Assembly (NCBI RefSeq): GCF_000764305.2
Contig: NW_025939705.1
Location: forward strand, 1 to 64,000
Direction: 5' to 3'
Source: Hyalella azteca
Taxonomy: Eukaryota > Arthropoda > Malacostraca > Amphipoda > Hyalellidae
Length of the DNA stretch: 64,000 nucleotides
Shown: one piece after another, positions 35,190 through 46,829 of the stretch
Position numbering within the stretch: position 1 is the first letter of the stretch
Layout of the letters: each line of letters opens with the position of its first letter
Translations under genes and position numbers: made by a program
Notes under the pieces: model-generated
What the model was told of the DNA's origin: nothing
Database searches by the model: none
The model's input: only the letters and a program-made list of their open reading frames with translations

Positions 35190-35625
35190 GTATGGTGTAA
35201 GAATGATGCTAGTTCTGTGCGGTGTAATACAGAGGCTAGTTCTGTGTGGTGTAAAAATGATGCTAGTTCTGCGTGGCGTAATACAGAAGCTAGTTCTGTG
35301 ATGTAAAAATGATGCTAGCTCTGTGTGATGTAATAAAGAGGCTAGTTCTGTGTGGTGTAATATAGAGGCTAGTTTTATTTGGCGTAATGAAAATTCCAGT
35401 GCTGTGTGGCGCAAGAAATTAAGAGGCTACTACTGTGTGGCGCAATAAAGAAGACAGTGTTGTGCGGCGCAATAAAGAGGCTACTGCTGTGTGGCGCAAT
35501 AAAGAAGACAGTGTTGTGCGGCGCAATACAATAAATAGGCCAGTTCTGTGTGGCGCAATGAGGCTAGCTCTGTGTGGCGCAATAAAGAGGCTAGCACTGC
35601 GTGACGCAATAAAGCTGTTGTAAGG
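35190..35625. repeat. 27-bp minisatellite, unit 5
   Basis: About 15 units of the GTGTGGCGCAATAAAGAGGC type, the longest example. Left units have GTGTGGTGTAATAAAGAGGC and right ones GCGCAATAAAGAAGACAGTG. Confidence 0.85.
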
Positions 35626-37300
35626 TTGATAACCGTGCTGGAAATAACGGGCTGGATCGTCACAATTAGCTTGAACTTTTACTTCGACTTTTAGCTTCGC
35701 TATTCCGCCGCACCCTCCTAACCTGTAAGTGAAATTTCGAGTAAAAGAATCAACCACTCGAAATTTTTTTATTAATTTGTCGCATGCAAACGTGGACTAC
35801 AGAGACGCTATTCGAGTTCAGGACAGAATCTTTACATTAGGTGAAACATTTTACTGATGATACTCAATGCAACTCGATCCTACTGTCATCCTCTAGATGA
35901 TCGAATGTTGACTTCCGTCTAAGCGTTTTTGAAACACAAGACTGGGTAGTCGGTGAGCATATTTTCAGCCACTTGTTCGATGTATTTGTCGGCGTTGAGA
36001 AGACTCTTGGGGCCCTTTTGAATCAAGGGCACTACCAAGTCTTTGGCGCTGAAGGCTTTGTCGGTGACCCTGGTGCCGTCCGGCCAAACGTACACAGGCT
36101 GTCCTGCGACGTTTACTTTGAAGGCGGAGAGCCAAGCGTATTTCCCGATCAAAAGGAAGGCTCCTTTGGCTGGCGCAAGCAAGGGAGGAGAATACAGACT
36201 AAACATAATGTTAGAGATAAACAAACCGCTACGTTTTATATTACTAAAATGTTAACTTACACCTCTTGAAATTTCTATGGTGGTATTTATGTTCAAGTTA
36301 AATAAGCATTAACAAACTTTGATATACCTTAATTACTGCACACATCCATCTCCTGTTGGGCACACATGCTTCTAATTTTCTAAGCCTCGTGCCAAATTCG
36401 ATCAAACTAACAATTGGGATCAGAACCAAAATTCTTTGTCGTTTCTCAATTCCGCTGTCACCAAATTGCTGAACCGTTTGCAGACAAATTTTCGAAATTA
36501 TGATTTTCTTTCAATCACACCACGGCCTGTACACCGGGACTTTAGAATGCGATCCATTTCAGTTTAAAAATAGTTGTCGCGAACTGATCAACTAAGCGAT
36601 AGGAAATTATTAAGATTTCAATTATGGGCATATTAAGCATGACAGGGAGGGTCTAAGCCTCAAGTTTTTATGAACAGGAGGGGCTAAGCCTCTAAGATTT
36701 ATGATCATATGCATGTAAGTAATGATTGGTTTACGATTACATTTTTCGCCCATATCCAGGCTACATATTATTGAATTTGTCGAAAAAAAAATTGCAAGTA
36801 AAAAGCGTTATTGTAGAATGAGCATAAAACTATTTAGTAGGCTTGAGAAAATTTTAGTAGAACTGAAGCGCCTAAAATGGGCCTAATGACCCTTCAAGTT
36901 GTCATCCTTAGAATTTTGGAATTTTATCGTTTCTTTGCCCGTTTTTTCCTTTTTACTCCACACTTTTCTTCGTTTGTACGTTTTAGTTGAAAATTTTACT
37001 TTTCTATATTCGTGTAGAAATTTTTTGCTTCTAACATGATAGTACTTCCAAAACTTGGATAAATGAATCACCTTTCAAATTAAGTTAATGATTCATTCAA
37101 AAATCCAATAATTTGTTGAACTTCAGTAATTAATACTCACCTTTCACCAGGTCCACAGCTTGCTTGCGGACAGCCGAGGTTTTGATGATCAGTGGCCACC
37201 CGCCCTCCTCGGCGCCAATCGCCTCCATGCAGCTTCCTCAGAGTGCCGTTTTTGGTGTAGGTTTTTGACATGAATAAATGCATCGAAGCCGAAGAAAACG

Positions 37301-37510
37301 CTGCAGTACATGCAAACAAACGACAATCACAGAGACCGTATAAACGCTGCAGTACATGCACACAAACAACAATCATCGAGAGACCGTATAAACGCTGCCG
37401 CACATGCACACAAACAACAATCATCGAGACCGTATAAACGCTGCCGCACATGCACACAAACAACAATCATCGAGACTGTATAAACGCTGCCGCCATGCGC
37501 ACAAACAATT
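37301..37510 (-). repeat. 46-bp acceptor minisatellite, unit 5
   Basis: Four to five units next to exon 3 (TACTGCAG|CGTTTTCTTC). Repeat units differ from the real acceptor mainly at CGTTTATAC versus CGTTTTCTT. Confidence 0.8.
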
Positions 37511-38075
37511 CTGGCAAGCGTCAAGCGTATCATGATAATCCGGATTGCTTTGAGCGATAAACTGGACTTTATCTCCCAAATCTTATTCCAATTATCATAG
37601 AAATGAGTCTCAAAAGTATTTTGTGAACGGTAAATGTAAAGTTTCTTCTCAAACAATTGTTAATTTTTTTATTGGCCTATTCATGGGAATTTCACTCATC
37701 CGTTCCTGAAATGTAATAACCTCTGCGACCTTCATCAGATTCATGCTGATTAACATCGTGGCCAACGTTCAGATTATTTTTAGTTGTTCTTAGCCTTTAA
37801 GAATACAGCTACAAAATTTCGATGCGTTAGCAATTATCAGTACAAACTTGTTAACTTGTAATGTTTGTGTAGTACATCTTGAAAAAATCCTTGTACAGTA
37901 TAGTCAAAGATAGTAGTTAATTTTGCTACGTAATTTCGTTCATTCAAATTTTTCCATAACATTGAAAACTAATAATGATGTCGGAATCATGGAGATTCCT
38001 GAAATATAACAAGTGATACAGCACGGAAGCTCATTAAGACAGAAGTGTCTTCGAAAGTGAACGGCAGAATTTGTG

Positions 38076-38476
38076 CCTGGCAGACCACTCACGGTACTTT
38101 AAGAAGGCCAGGCAGATCACTCACGGAACTTTAAGAAGGCCAGGCAGACCACTCACGGTACTTTAAGAAGGCCCGGCAGACCACTCACGGAACTTTAAGA
38201 AGGCCAGGCAAAAGACTCACGGAACTTGAAGAAAGCCAGGCTCAACACTCATGAAACTGGAAGAAGGCCAGATAGAACACTCACGGAACTTGAAGAAGGC
38301 TAGGCAGAACACTCACGGAACTTGAAGAAGGCCAGGCACAACAATTACGGAACTTGGAGAAGGCCAGGCACAACACTCACGGAACTTGAAGAAGGCCAGG
38401 CCCAACATTCACGGAACTTGGAGAAGGCCAGGCAGAACACTTACGGAACTTGAAGAAGGCGTAGCAGAACACTCAC
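38076..38476 (-). repeat. 32-bp donor minisatellite, unit 5
   Basis: About 12-13 units abutting the exon 2 donor. The first units read GGTACTTTAAGAAGGCC alternating with GGAACTTTAAGAAGGCC, a higher-order two-unit repeat. Confidence 0.85.
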
Positions 38477-39684
38477 GGAACTTGAAGAAGGCTGAGCTGC
38501 TGGCCAGAGGTCGGGTGGTCACGGTTGTCGCGTCGCCGTCAGTGAGGCGGCAGACGTCAGCCACGGGGTCGTAGGAGCCGCCGGTACACCCGCTTCGCTG
38601 CTGACACCGCATGTGGCACTCGCCTGGACACAAGGCAGCCGCTCACGCGTGGCACACGAGGTTTGGCCTTGCATGAATTTTATAGCCCTTGATAGTGGAA
38701 TCATTCGGTCTACGCTGTGATAAGTTTGAGTGAAATATGTTGATGTAGAGTAAGCCTCATAAGCCGGCAGGTGTGATTTTAAGGATTTATTGTCTTTCTA
38801 TTTCCATAAACTTTGCTGGTTATAGGGTAACATGGGGCAGCGGGCCCACCCTTTTTTAAATTGAATTTTTGATGAAGTTTTAATTGATACGAGGTGGTTC
38901 TTTGCTTTGTTTAAAGGTACAACTTATGAGGAAAGTATGATGTGAATTAAGCGCCTATAGAGTTATTCAATTTTTTAATAAAACACTATTTTGCAAAAAG
39001 TGTCAAAATGGGCTCATTGCCCCACCCCTAGAGCAATGGGCCCATGGGCTTAGGGCAAAGCGCCCACCCTTGGTCCCTCTACAACAATTGTATATTTTCC
39101 GTTTCAAAATGATAAAACAACACTCTACAGTTAAAAATAAGAAAAACGTAATAAAAAATATGACATTTATTAAAATAAAATATGACATCATTTATTAACA
39201 ACTCAAAAAATCATATTCTTTACTTGAAAAAATATACTCTTGGCATAAAAAATCAGTCACTGACGTGAATAAAAATATTTCATTGACATAAAAATATATA
39301 TCCTTGACTTGAAAAATATTTCCTTGCTATAAAAAATTCGTCCTTGACATGATAAAATGTATCGTTGACTAGAAAAATATATTTAGATGATCAGAAAGAA
39401 AAACTTCGTTCCAGTTTCGTCCATAATTCGAATATTATGTGCAGAGCATTTGTACCTAATCGTGTTTTCAGCCAACACCATAAAAACTCATCAACTTTTG
39501 GCTCATTTGTGTTGACTGAAATGAACTTTTGGCAAGGCAAGAGTCAATAATTCGATAAGGGGGTCATAAATATGCATAACTATAAACTAAACCTGCTGCC
39601 TTGACGCGGCAAATCAAAAAATCATGCTATATGAAGTGTAATTTGTAATTCAAAAAGCTAGTCATAGTTTTGAAAAGGTCACTG

Positions 39685-39850
39685 CCCAGTTAAAATTTAG
39701 GGCAGGGAATAGAGCAGGCCGTCGCCGGCTGCAGAGCCGGCGTAGAGACGCGACAGAGCAGCGATAGAGCAGAAATGTCCGCTTTAGAGACGATATCGCC
39801 AGCCGCGTATCAGCGCTAATTAGCTTCTGAGTACCTGCCCAGGTGTGCTC
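39685..39850. repeat. Copy of the repeat at 13126-13291, abruptly cut
   Basis: Nearly identical to 13126-13291 up to GTGTGCTC, then replaced by the Tn5 adapter. Its presence inside the TIR element may be an artefact of the chimeric read. Confidence 0.7.
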
Positions 39851-39888
39851 CTGTCTCTTATACACATCTAGATGTGTATAAGAGACAG
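39851..39888. other. Sequencing-library adapter (two Tn5 mosaic ends, head to head)
   Basis: CTGTCTCTTATACACATCT is the 19-bp Tn5 mosaic end; it is followed at once by its exact reverse complement. This 38-bp palindrome is the circularisation junction of transposase-based mate-pair libraries. On the minus strand it translates to the familiar contaminant peptide SVSYTHLDVYKRQ. It is not biological sequence. Confidence 0.97.
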
Positions 39889-40557
39889 ACTTCACCATGG
39901 GCGCTTTGCCCCGTGACACGCGTGGGCCCGTTGCCCCCACTAGGTATCATTTCAATTTATATCGTGTCAACATTTTATTTTAAAAGCTAATAGTCTAAAC
40001 TTGATCTCAAAATTATCCCTATAAATATTACTTTCAAAATATAATTCGCAGTAATTTCAAAAGGTTCATCTACAGTTATCAAAAACAATTTTATTTAGCA
40101 GCAAAAAAAATTTTATCTGGGCTAAAACAGTTGTTCACAAATAACTTAATAACGCAAACTCTTAGCAAAACGTAAATCCGTACACTTCATCCCAGTGAAA
40201 CTATCGACCGGCGGTAGAGAACACGGACCAATATCTGCCATACTTAGCGAGAAACCCGCTATGGGCCCATGACCCGCAGTGGCTGTCCCATGTTACCCTA
40301 ACAAACGACTATTTTTTTTAACTAAGTATTATGAATAAATTCGCACAATTAATGTTCTCTCAGTTGTAGTGAAATAAGCCCACCAAATTATCAATAATGT
40401 CATTACATATAACTACAGTATTATTTTATTTCTTTAAAGTAATCTGCAAAGTTAGGAGCATTATCGTTAGTCAGATTGCGATACTCCTTGATGTTTGATT
40501 GAGCTCTCAAATGAGCTGTACTATCTATAGAATAAACCATGGATTCGACTGTAACTA

Positions 40558-41512
40558 CAGGGTGCGCCACAGAAACTTACTTATTTGAAAGGTCGATAAA
40601 AACAAAAGTACTTCAGTTATCGTTTTAAATTTTTTTTATTCGAGAAAACAGTATCCCAAATTTTTTTTTCATACAGTTTTGAAAATTAAATCTCATAAAT
40701 GACGGCCTCCATTGCGCATAAACTAATGAAGTCGCTTTTTCATAATGGTTTCCACTCTATGCAGCATATCAATCGGTATTTTGGCAATGACGTCGCGAAT
40801 GTTGTTCTTGAGGTGTGCTATGGTCCGTGGTCGATCGACATAAACCAGAAATTTCAAAAATCCCCATAAAAAGAAATCGCATGGAGTCAAATCTGGTGAG
40901 CGTGGCAGCCATTAGAGATCGCCTCTGAGAGAGCTGAGGCAGTCTCATAAATGTTGTCGCAACAAATTCATTGAGTCTCGTGCTGTGTGTGTTGTGGCTC
41001 CATCTTGCTGAAACCACACGTTCCTAACGTTCATTTCTTCGAGTCTTAGAATAAAAAATTCCTCGATCATGTTCCTGTAACGAGCTCCATTAACGGTAAC
41101 TGCGCATTTGTTTTCTTCAAAAAAATAAGGACCAATTATTCCCATTACCGACATCGCTCACCAGACAGTAACTCGCTCACAGCTAAGTGGCTTCTGGTGA
41201 AGCTCCCATGGATGTACACCACACCAATAACGCAGGTTTTGCTTGCTGACGCAGCCGGAAATGTGGAAGTGAGCCTCGTCATTGAAAAAAAAACACCGCG
41301 TCTTCAGGCAGGTTGTCAACCAGCATTTCAAATGCATTTTGACGGGCAACAAAATCGCGTTCAGTTAATTCTTGCACAACAGCAAATTTATTTGAGAAAC
41401 TTTGAGAAACAAACTTGGGAATTTTCCCCTTCAGATGCACTCGCCCCTCTACCCGACCAACTAACCGCACAGGATTTTTTTTCAAAAAAGTAAGTTTTGC
41501 TGGCGCACCCTG
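40558..41512 (-). mobile_element. Mariner-like transposon remnant, minus strand
   Basis: Ends CAGGGTGCGCCACAGAAACT and, inverted, AAGTTTTGCTGGCGCACCCTG, with TA on the left and TA one base beyond the right end. Transposase pieces on the minus strand include a first catalytic block (FFNDEAHFHISG, 41158-41352 region) and a second (NVWFQQDGATTHTARDSM, 40945-41154), with frame breaks, plus a C-terminal third-D region near 40850. The N-terminal DNA-binding domain is gone. Unit 3 shows the empty site (GACTGTAAATAGTATATATT). Confidence 0.8.
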
Positions 41513-41608
41513 GTAGTATATATTTGGACGCTGTGGGTGCAAGTATTTTTCAACCAAAGTTCTTACAAACTTGTTAGCTTGATATGTGCTGGTGAGCATA
41601 TATTACCA

Positions 41609-41745
41609 AACTCGTTTGATAACCGAAGCAATCCGCTGATCTGTGCAGCGCGGAGAGGTTCCTGGCCGAGCGGTGGTCATGCAAACGTTGGAGTCACCAT
41701 GGAGCATCATGAGACTCTTGTATTGATGTGTACGGACCTCTGATG
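41609..41745. other. Conserved block in intron 1, unit 5
   Basis: Right two-thirds of the 12776 block; the left third is lost at CATATATTACCAAACTCG. Array homology ends at about 41890. Confidence 0.35.
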
Positions 41746-41964
41746 ACATAGGTCGTAGCTACAGTAATACCGCCTCAGGAGACGCTTAAATTTTGCGGTG
41801 TCCATTAATAAGATGTCAAACGTTGATCACATACCGTTAAGTCAGAGCCCCTTAATTTTCTTGAAATAGTTCTATTTTTCAAGTCAGACAGTCCGAATTG
41901 ACACTGCCCTGGAACTGCCTGCGAACTCGCCTGCGGACTCGAACGCCAAACCTAACTACACGCT

Positions 41965-42400
41965 CAACCTAATCACTCATAAGTCCATCAATTCTGAACG
42001 GATTTGTTTGAATTTAGGAATGTAAGTAGCTATTATTGATACACTGCGGTAGAAATTATCATATGTAGATTTTTACATTGATTCGTTTCCAATTAAACGT
42101 ATAAACGCATTTTTAAAGCAAACTAATCACTCATAAATCCTTCAATACTCAACAGATTTGCTTAAAGTTCGGAATACGAGTATTCGTTATCAATACGTTG
42201 TAGAAGGAATTATTACATATTTTTATATTAATTCGTTTCCAATTAAAACGTATAAACGCATTTTCAAGGTAACCTAATCACTCATTCTTCAATACTTAAC
42301 GGATCTGCTTGCAATTTGGAAAATAAGTATCTGCTGTAAATGCGCTAGTTTAGGAATAGTAATTTGCAATTAAGGTGAGGAAATTTGAACATGGTCACAA
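41965..42400. repeat. Tandem repeat of about 150 bp, three diverged units
   Basis: Each unit begins near AATCACTCAT and contains AATTCGTTTCCAATTAAA and CGTATAAACGCATTTT. The units lie directly beyond the array edge. Confidence 0.75.
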
Positions 42401-42459
42401 TAATTTCGAATTGGCGCATGGTATTCACGCATTGGGTGTGTGTTAGTTATGTGTGTTTG

Positions 42460-42731
42460 CCTAGTCCCGAGATGCGATAGTTCCTCAAAAGTTGTTTATG
42501 TTGTTAAATGGGCCTTGCATGACCGATACTTCTGAACCGGAGACCGTGATCGATATAATTATTAGATTTAAATTAGAACAAGTATAACCTGGAAGCTGTG
42601 ACGGCTGGGTATACTTGATCTAATTTAAATATAATAATCACGGTCTCCGGTCAATTCAGAAGTATCGGTCATGCAAGGCCTATTTAACAACATAAACAAC
42701 TTTTGAGGAACTATCACAACTCGGGACTAGG
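42460..42731. repeat. Long hairpin: 125-bp inverted repeat with 23-base loop
   Basis: Left arm 42460-42586 (from CCTAGTCCCGAG) and right arm 42610-42731 (to CTCGGGACTAGG) are near-perfect reverse complements. They share CCGATACTTCTGAA and CGGAGACCGTGAT in opposite sense. The loop contains GGAAGCTGTGACGGC. Could be a fold-back element or a source of hairpin RNA. No coding frame. Confidence 0.9.
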
Positions 42732-44080
42732 ATCCATCCTATGTCCCCAATTGGCTACCCGATAGATACTTATTTGATACCATGTTGTAAGTTTGTGTTA
42801 TGAAAAATAGTGTTTGTAGAGTAAAGAATGTGTACAAGAATGTGTGCCGCTTGAGATGATAAATATTTTACCGTGAGCTAACGGCTGAGACAAGCACGCT
42901 GTTGTCCACTTTAGAGACTTGAACAGTGGAAACTATTCGTTTGGAAATGGCAGAACTTTCTGCTAAAATTTCATCGAGAGATGCGTACAAAGAGCACTGG
43001 TAAAAGACTGTGTGGCATTGGTCAGTTGACGAAGTGCCATGATAGAGGATTAAGCTTGATGAGCCAAAAAAACTTTAGGTTATAGGCAGCAATGGCCAAT
43101 GGGTAATAGTAACACTTAACTCAAGTGCACTGCAATACTAATAAAAGCAACAATAAAACTTCAACAATCCACGTGCTAATTAAAGAATGTGCAAGCAAAA
43201 ATTATCATTTATGTACTTTTCCTCAACCAATGCCAGAATGAAACTAAAAATATTTATAATGACTAAAATGCAATCGAACCATGTGACAATTGAACAAGAA
43301 ATAATCATGTAGTTCAAACAAGACAATCATTTAAACAATCAAGACAAATCAAATAAATTGTTACGCAGAAATATGCGAAGAACCATTAACCGGAGTCAGG
43401 TGCGTTGTGAACAAACATAAGTAACAGTAATGCTAGAATTTGAAAAAATCAATAAAATGACCAAAGGAGAGCATAAAAATGTGGCTCTAATTTAGGAGAG
43501 CCGACTCACCAAGACTTGCAATTCCAGGGCTGCTTAGCACACAGAATGACAGAGGCTGCTAGTTACTAAATGCCGGAAACTGTCACTAATTTGGAAACGA
43601 GTACCGCGAAACAAATGAAGAAGAAATTAATTACTTGAATTCAAAATTACTGAAAAATAATGCATTAAAACACAGATTGATAGAGTGTTAAATGGCAGTT
43701 GCCTTCCGGCAATAGAATGACAGCCCACAACACCGATCATCGGGGTACGCAGCCGTGCACCACTAAATTTGAGCACCAATCAGCCTTGAAAGAAACGCCT
43801 AGCATATTTCCGGATGACCACCAATAAGCCGCGGATTAAGCCATCCGTCGGTAACCAGCCCGTGACATCATCTTGCTATATTAGGAGCTTTACGCCACCA
43901 CATTCTGAAGCGGATAGCCCAGAGAGTAATGGTTATGCACCACTGAACGTTGCATCGAATCATCACTTCATACCCTGACTTTAGCTCGAACTGTAACTTG
44001 CGGACAACGGACTGCGACCAACCAGCCAAGGTCACCAGTGGAACTGCATGCATCCTGCCGTGCACCACCAGACTGTTACT
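42732..44080. other. No gene seen
   Basis: AT-rich intergenic sequence. Open stretches near 43870-44070 are short, have no splice or domain support, and look accidental. Confidence 0.5.
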
Positions 44081-44089
44081 TTTAGCTCA

Positions 44090-44320
44090 ACATCCGGGGT
44101 TCGGTTTCAGAAAGCATAGTTCTGTTCCAAACTCTATCGTCCGCCGGCGATTGACTTCCGCAGCTTCGCTAAATTACGTAACTTTTAGCTCACAGCATCT
44201 GGGGTTAGGTTCCAGATAGCATAGTTCTGTTCCAAAATTTATCGTCGTACGACGCGTGGCCGTTCGACCGTGGGCTGATTAGACACACGGGACAGATACG
44301 GACGGCTCCGGCGCGCTCCG
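44090..44320. repeat. Duplicated segment, also inverted near 63.8-63.96 kb
   Basis: CATAGTTCTGTTCCAAA occurs twice (44117 and 44219) in a local direct duplication. The right copy through to about 44320 is similar to the reverse complement of 63810-63965. Confidence 0.6.
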
Positions 44321-44579
44321 TCCGGGTGGTGTAAAATTTTTTAGCGTGTTGGCAGACGACGCTGGGCCATACGACGCCAGGCTTACTTTCCTGTAGGCTG
44401 GTTGATCTAATTCAATGGTTGTGATCTGTCTGGTGGCGTGCGGCTGATTACCAATCAGCCCGTTACAGTCTGATTGGTGCCGCACTGACTGACCCGTTAC
44501 AGTCAAGATATGTTGTAGGCTACGTTCTTCAGGGAAGGGATCATGATAGTCCATTCGAAGCACGGCAGTGGTGGTCTCC

Positions 44580-44860
44580 GACAGGCGTCCCCGATCATCG
44601 CACATCGGTCATATCGATCGTAATTCGCGTATATCTCTGACGTTAATCAGTCATCGGCCACACCGATTGTAATTAATGCGCGTATATCTGCGCCGATAAT
44701 TGCACAACTGTCATATCGATGGTAATTTGCGTTTTTCTGTGCCGATCATCCCACCTCGGCCATATCGGTCGTACAACGCGTAAGTCCATGCCGATCATCG
44801 CGCAATCTCGATGCGCATCGCTATTGTAGTGCGCGTAATATAAGCCGAGATTAATGTTAC
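44580..44860. repeat. Degenerate tandem repeat of about 60 bp
   Basis: Four to five units around GCCGATCATCGCACATCGGT and CATATCGATCGTAATTCGCG. Strongly diverged. Confidence 0.55.
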
Positions 44861-46640
44861 GGCAAGATCTTCTGGTGACGTAAATTTTGCTATTTTTGTG
44901 TCATCAAAGTTCTTTAGAAAAAACATTTGGCAAGAAGGATTTTTGTCGGAAGAGTGGAACTAAACTGCAGACCTTCAAATTTTGTTAGAAGGACATATTT
45001 GTGAGTTGCACAATTTTTGAGCAAACCGTATTACATGACTTTGGAACCAGGTGTGCAATATGTATATCTACTGTTCGAGCCGCGACTGGAGCTTTTCCGC
45101 CACTTGGGCATCAAGATTTCATAGGTATTGAAATTTTTTTCTTTTGGAGGCGTGAGATTTCAGCAACAGGTAGGAAAAGATCAATCCTATTTTGAAACTC
45201 CATGTCTTTCATATCGATAAAAAAGTATGGCTTTGGAGCCGTTATATTTTAGAAAAGAGTAGAAGTGAAGACCACATGTTCAAAATTTGATTTACCTGGA
45301 AAAATTTACTAGCTGATCTGGCGATTCCGGACCAGCGTGTTCGGGATACAGAAAAGTTAATCTTTCGATATGCATTTTATTATGTTTCTTTAACGTTTTA
45401 ATTTTTAAACAACAATTCATCGATTGGTTCGCATGAAAAATAACTTTTCTGAGACCCGAATACGCTATGCCGGGATCGCTGGCCCTTTACTGGGTTTGTC
45501 GGACCTGATATGAATTTGTTCGAAAAATGTCGATCAGTAAAAATTTTTTAGGTTTTAAGGATGTTTCAGATCATTCTAAATCAATTAGAGCTATCAAAAA
45601 ATCAAGTTTTCTCGAGACCCTGATGAGCAAGTCGGAGTTCTTGGAATTCCGTCTTTTAAAATTTCGTTTGCAAAATATCAAGTTTTCTCGACGTTTCAGT
45701 TCAGTTTTTGTTCGCAGTTCAGTTTTTGCACCGGTCCATTGTACTAGATTAGGCTATTCTTTAACGCTGACAATACTTCACTATACCGAGAGTCCAGAAC
45801 CCAGACGCGAGGTAGCTACACGCAAATAACCTAGACGCCAGATTGCTGCAATTTAGTTGACGTTAACTACCCGCCAACAACCCAGGTGTTTGGAACACGT
45901 CAGTAGCCCAGACGTCGTCAATGAGGTGAACGTCAGCATTCCGGACCTTCGCTGAAAACCGTTAGGTATGAGGTACGTCTTTGGCTACAGCAGCGCGAGG
46001 CACGTCGTTGTCTGCCCTACAGGTGGTATCCTACCTCAGCGAGGCGCGTACATACATACTATACATACTACCGGCGCCAGCAGCGGGGGGGGGGATGTGG
46101 GTGAGGTACAGGTGGGTGGCTTAATTGTTTTTTCGAGCACACCCCCAACCCAAAGCTCTCATTTAGAGGATACTGACCCGGAAAAATTCCCCATGTAGCG
46201 GCAAAAATTTTACTGAAGACTCAAATTAACACGCACTAAGAAAATATGATTCACAGTAGTAGTGAAGATCGGAGCTCGAATAACGAAAACTGTAGATTCT
46301 CAGAAAACATTCTGATGATCATAAATGACTACGATGATGTTTGTCAGGGATATTTCATCATTCGCAATTAGAAGGTTTTGCTAAAGTTGGGTTAAGTGCT
46401 GTTAAATTTGAGAATTAAAATAGCTTAGTTGACTCATTTATGAGCGATCTTCTATAAGGAGCTTCTTACTTCAGCAACATGGATACGGACAAAAGATATT
46501 TACCCCCAATCAACGTAACCCGTTTACCTACAGCTCGGTCGCTACCTGCAACTACACCCTAACCTTCGGAAGATGGCACCTTTATGTTTGTACCCTTCCC
46601 TAGGGGGCAGAACAGAATGATGTGATGAGTAATGCCTATT
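44861..46640. other. No gene seen
   Basis: AT-rich sequence with short accidental frames. A G-run (11 G) sits at about 46084-46094. Confidence 0.5.
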
Positions 46641-46735
46641 GCTTGAACTATGTGGTGGGGGTCTGGGGGGCGTGAGTTCGATGCCCCAGCTAAGGTAGGA
46701 GGTTTTTCAGAAGTGGCAACTTCGTCAGAAGTCCC

Positions 46736-46816
46736 AGCCCGGGATTCGAAACCTCGACTTCCACATCCATCCCACTAGCCCAAATTGACGCCTTTAACCA
46801 CTACACCAAACTGCCC
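46736..46816 (-). mobile_element. tRNA-derived SINE head
   Basis: On the minus strand GGGGCAGTTTGGTGTAGTGG gives an A box and GGTTTCGAATCCCGGG a B box, about 45 bases apart. There is no 3' acceptor strand pairing with GGGGCAG, so it is not a tRNA gene. A second B-box-like GAGTTCGATGCCCC lies on the plus strand at about 46674-46687. Confidence 0.6.
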
Positions 46817-46829
46817 CAAGATGGCACCA

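Larger units (their letters stand above)
35919..38623 (-). pseudogene. CTLD-like gene copy, unit 5, frameshifted exon 3
   Basis: Exon 4 (35919-36169, acceptor GCGCCAG|CC) and exon 2 (38477-38623) are open. Exon 3 (37141-37300) is 160 bases instead of 156: four extra bases near 37225 shift the frame, and the CTLD cysteine codon (TGT in units 1 and 3) has become GGC. The donor AAAG|GTGAGT is good. No exon 1 is found before 41.9 kb, where similarity to the array ends. Exon 4 is the most diverged copy (for example FLLIGKYAWLSAF), so this is an old copy. Confidence 0.65.
38825..40298. mobile_element. TIR transposon inserted at TA
   Basis: Left end GGGTAACATGGGGCAG, right end CTGTCCCATGTTACCC (inverted, 15 of 16 matching), each flanked by TA. 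Unit 1 shows the empty site (GGTAGTTATAACCAACGAG). The G/C-rich GGGCCCACC-type motifs recur near both ends. No transposase frame is visible, so it is non-autonomous, or its middle is corrupted: 39685-39888 is foreign sequence plus adapter. Confidence 0.75.

Noticed and set aside
39662..39940. 92-codon minus-strand frame containing SVSYTHLDVYKRQ
   Set aside because: It is created by the Tn5 adapter palindrome; a known contamination signature.
45527..45829. 100-codon plus-strand frame in intergenic DNA
   Set aside because: No recognisable domain, atypical composition for a gene here, no promoter or splice context; consistent with chance.
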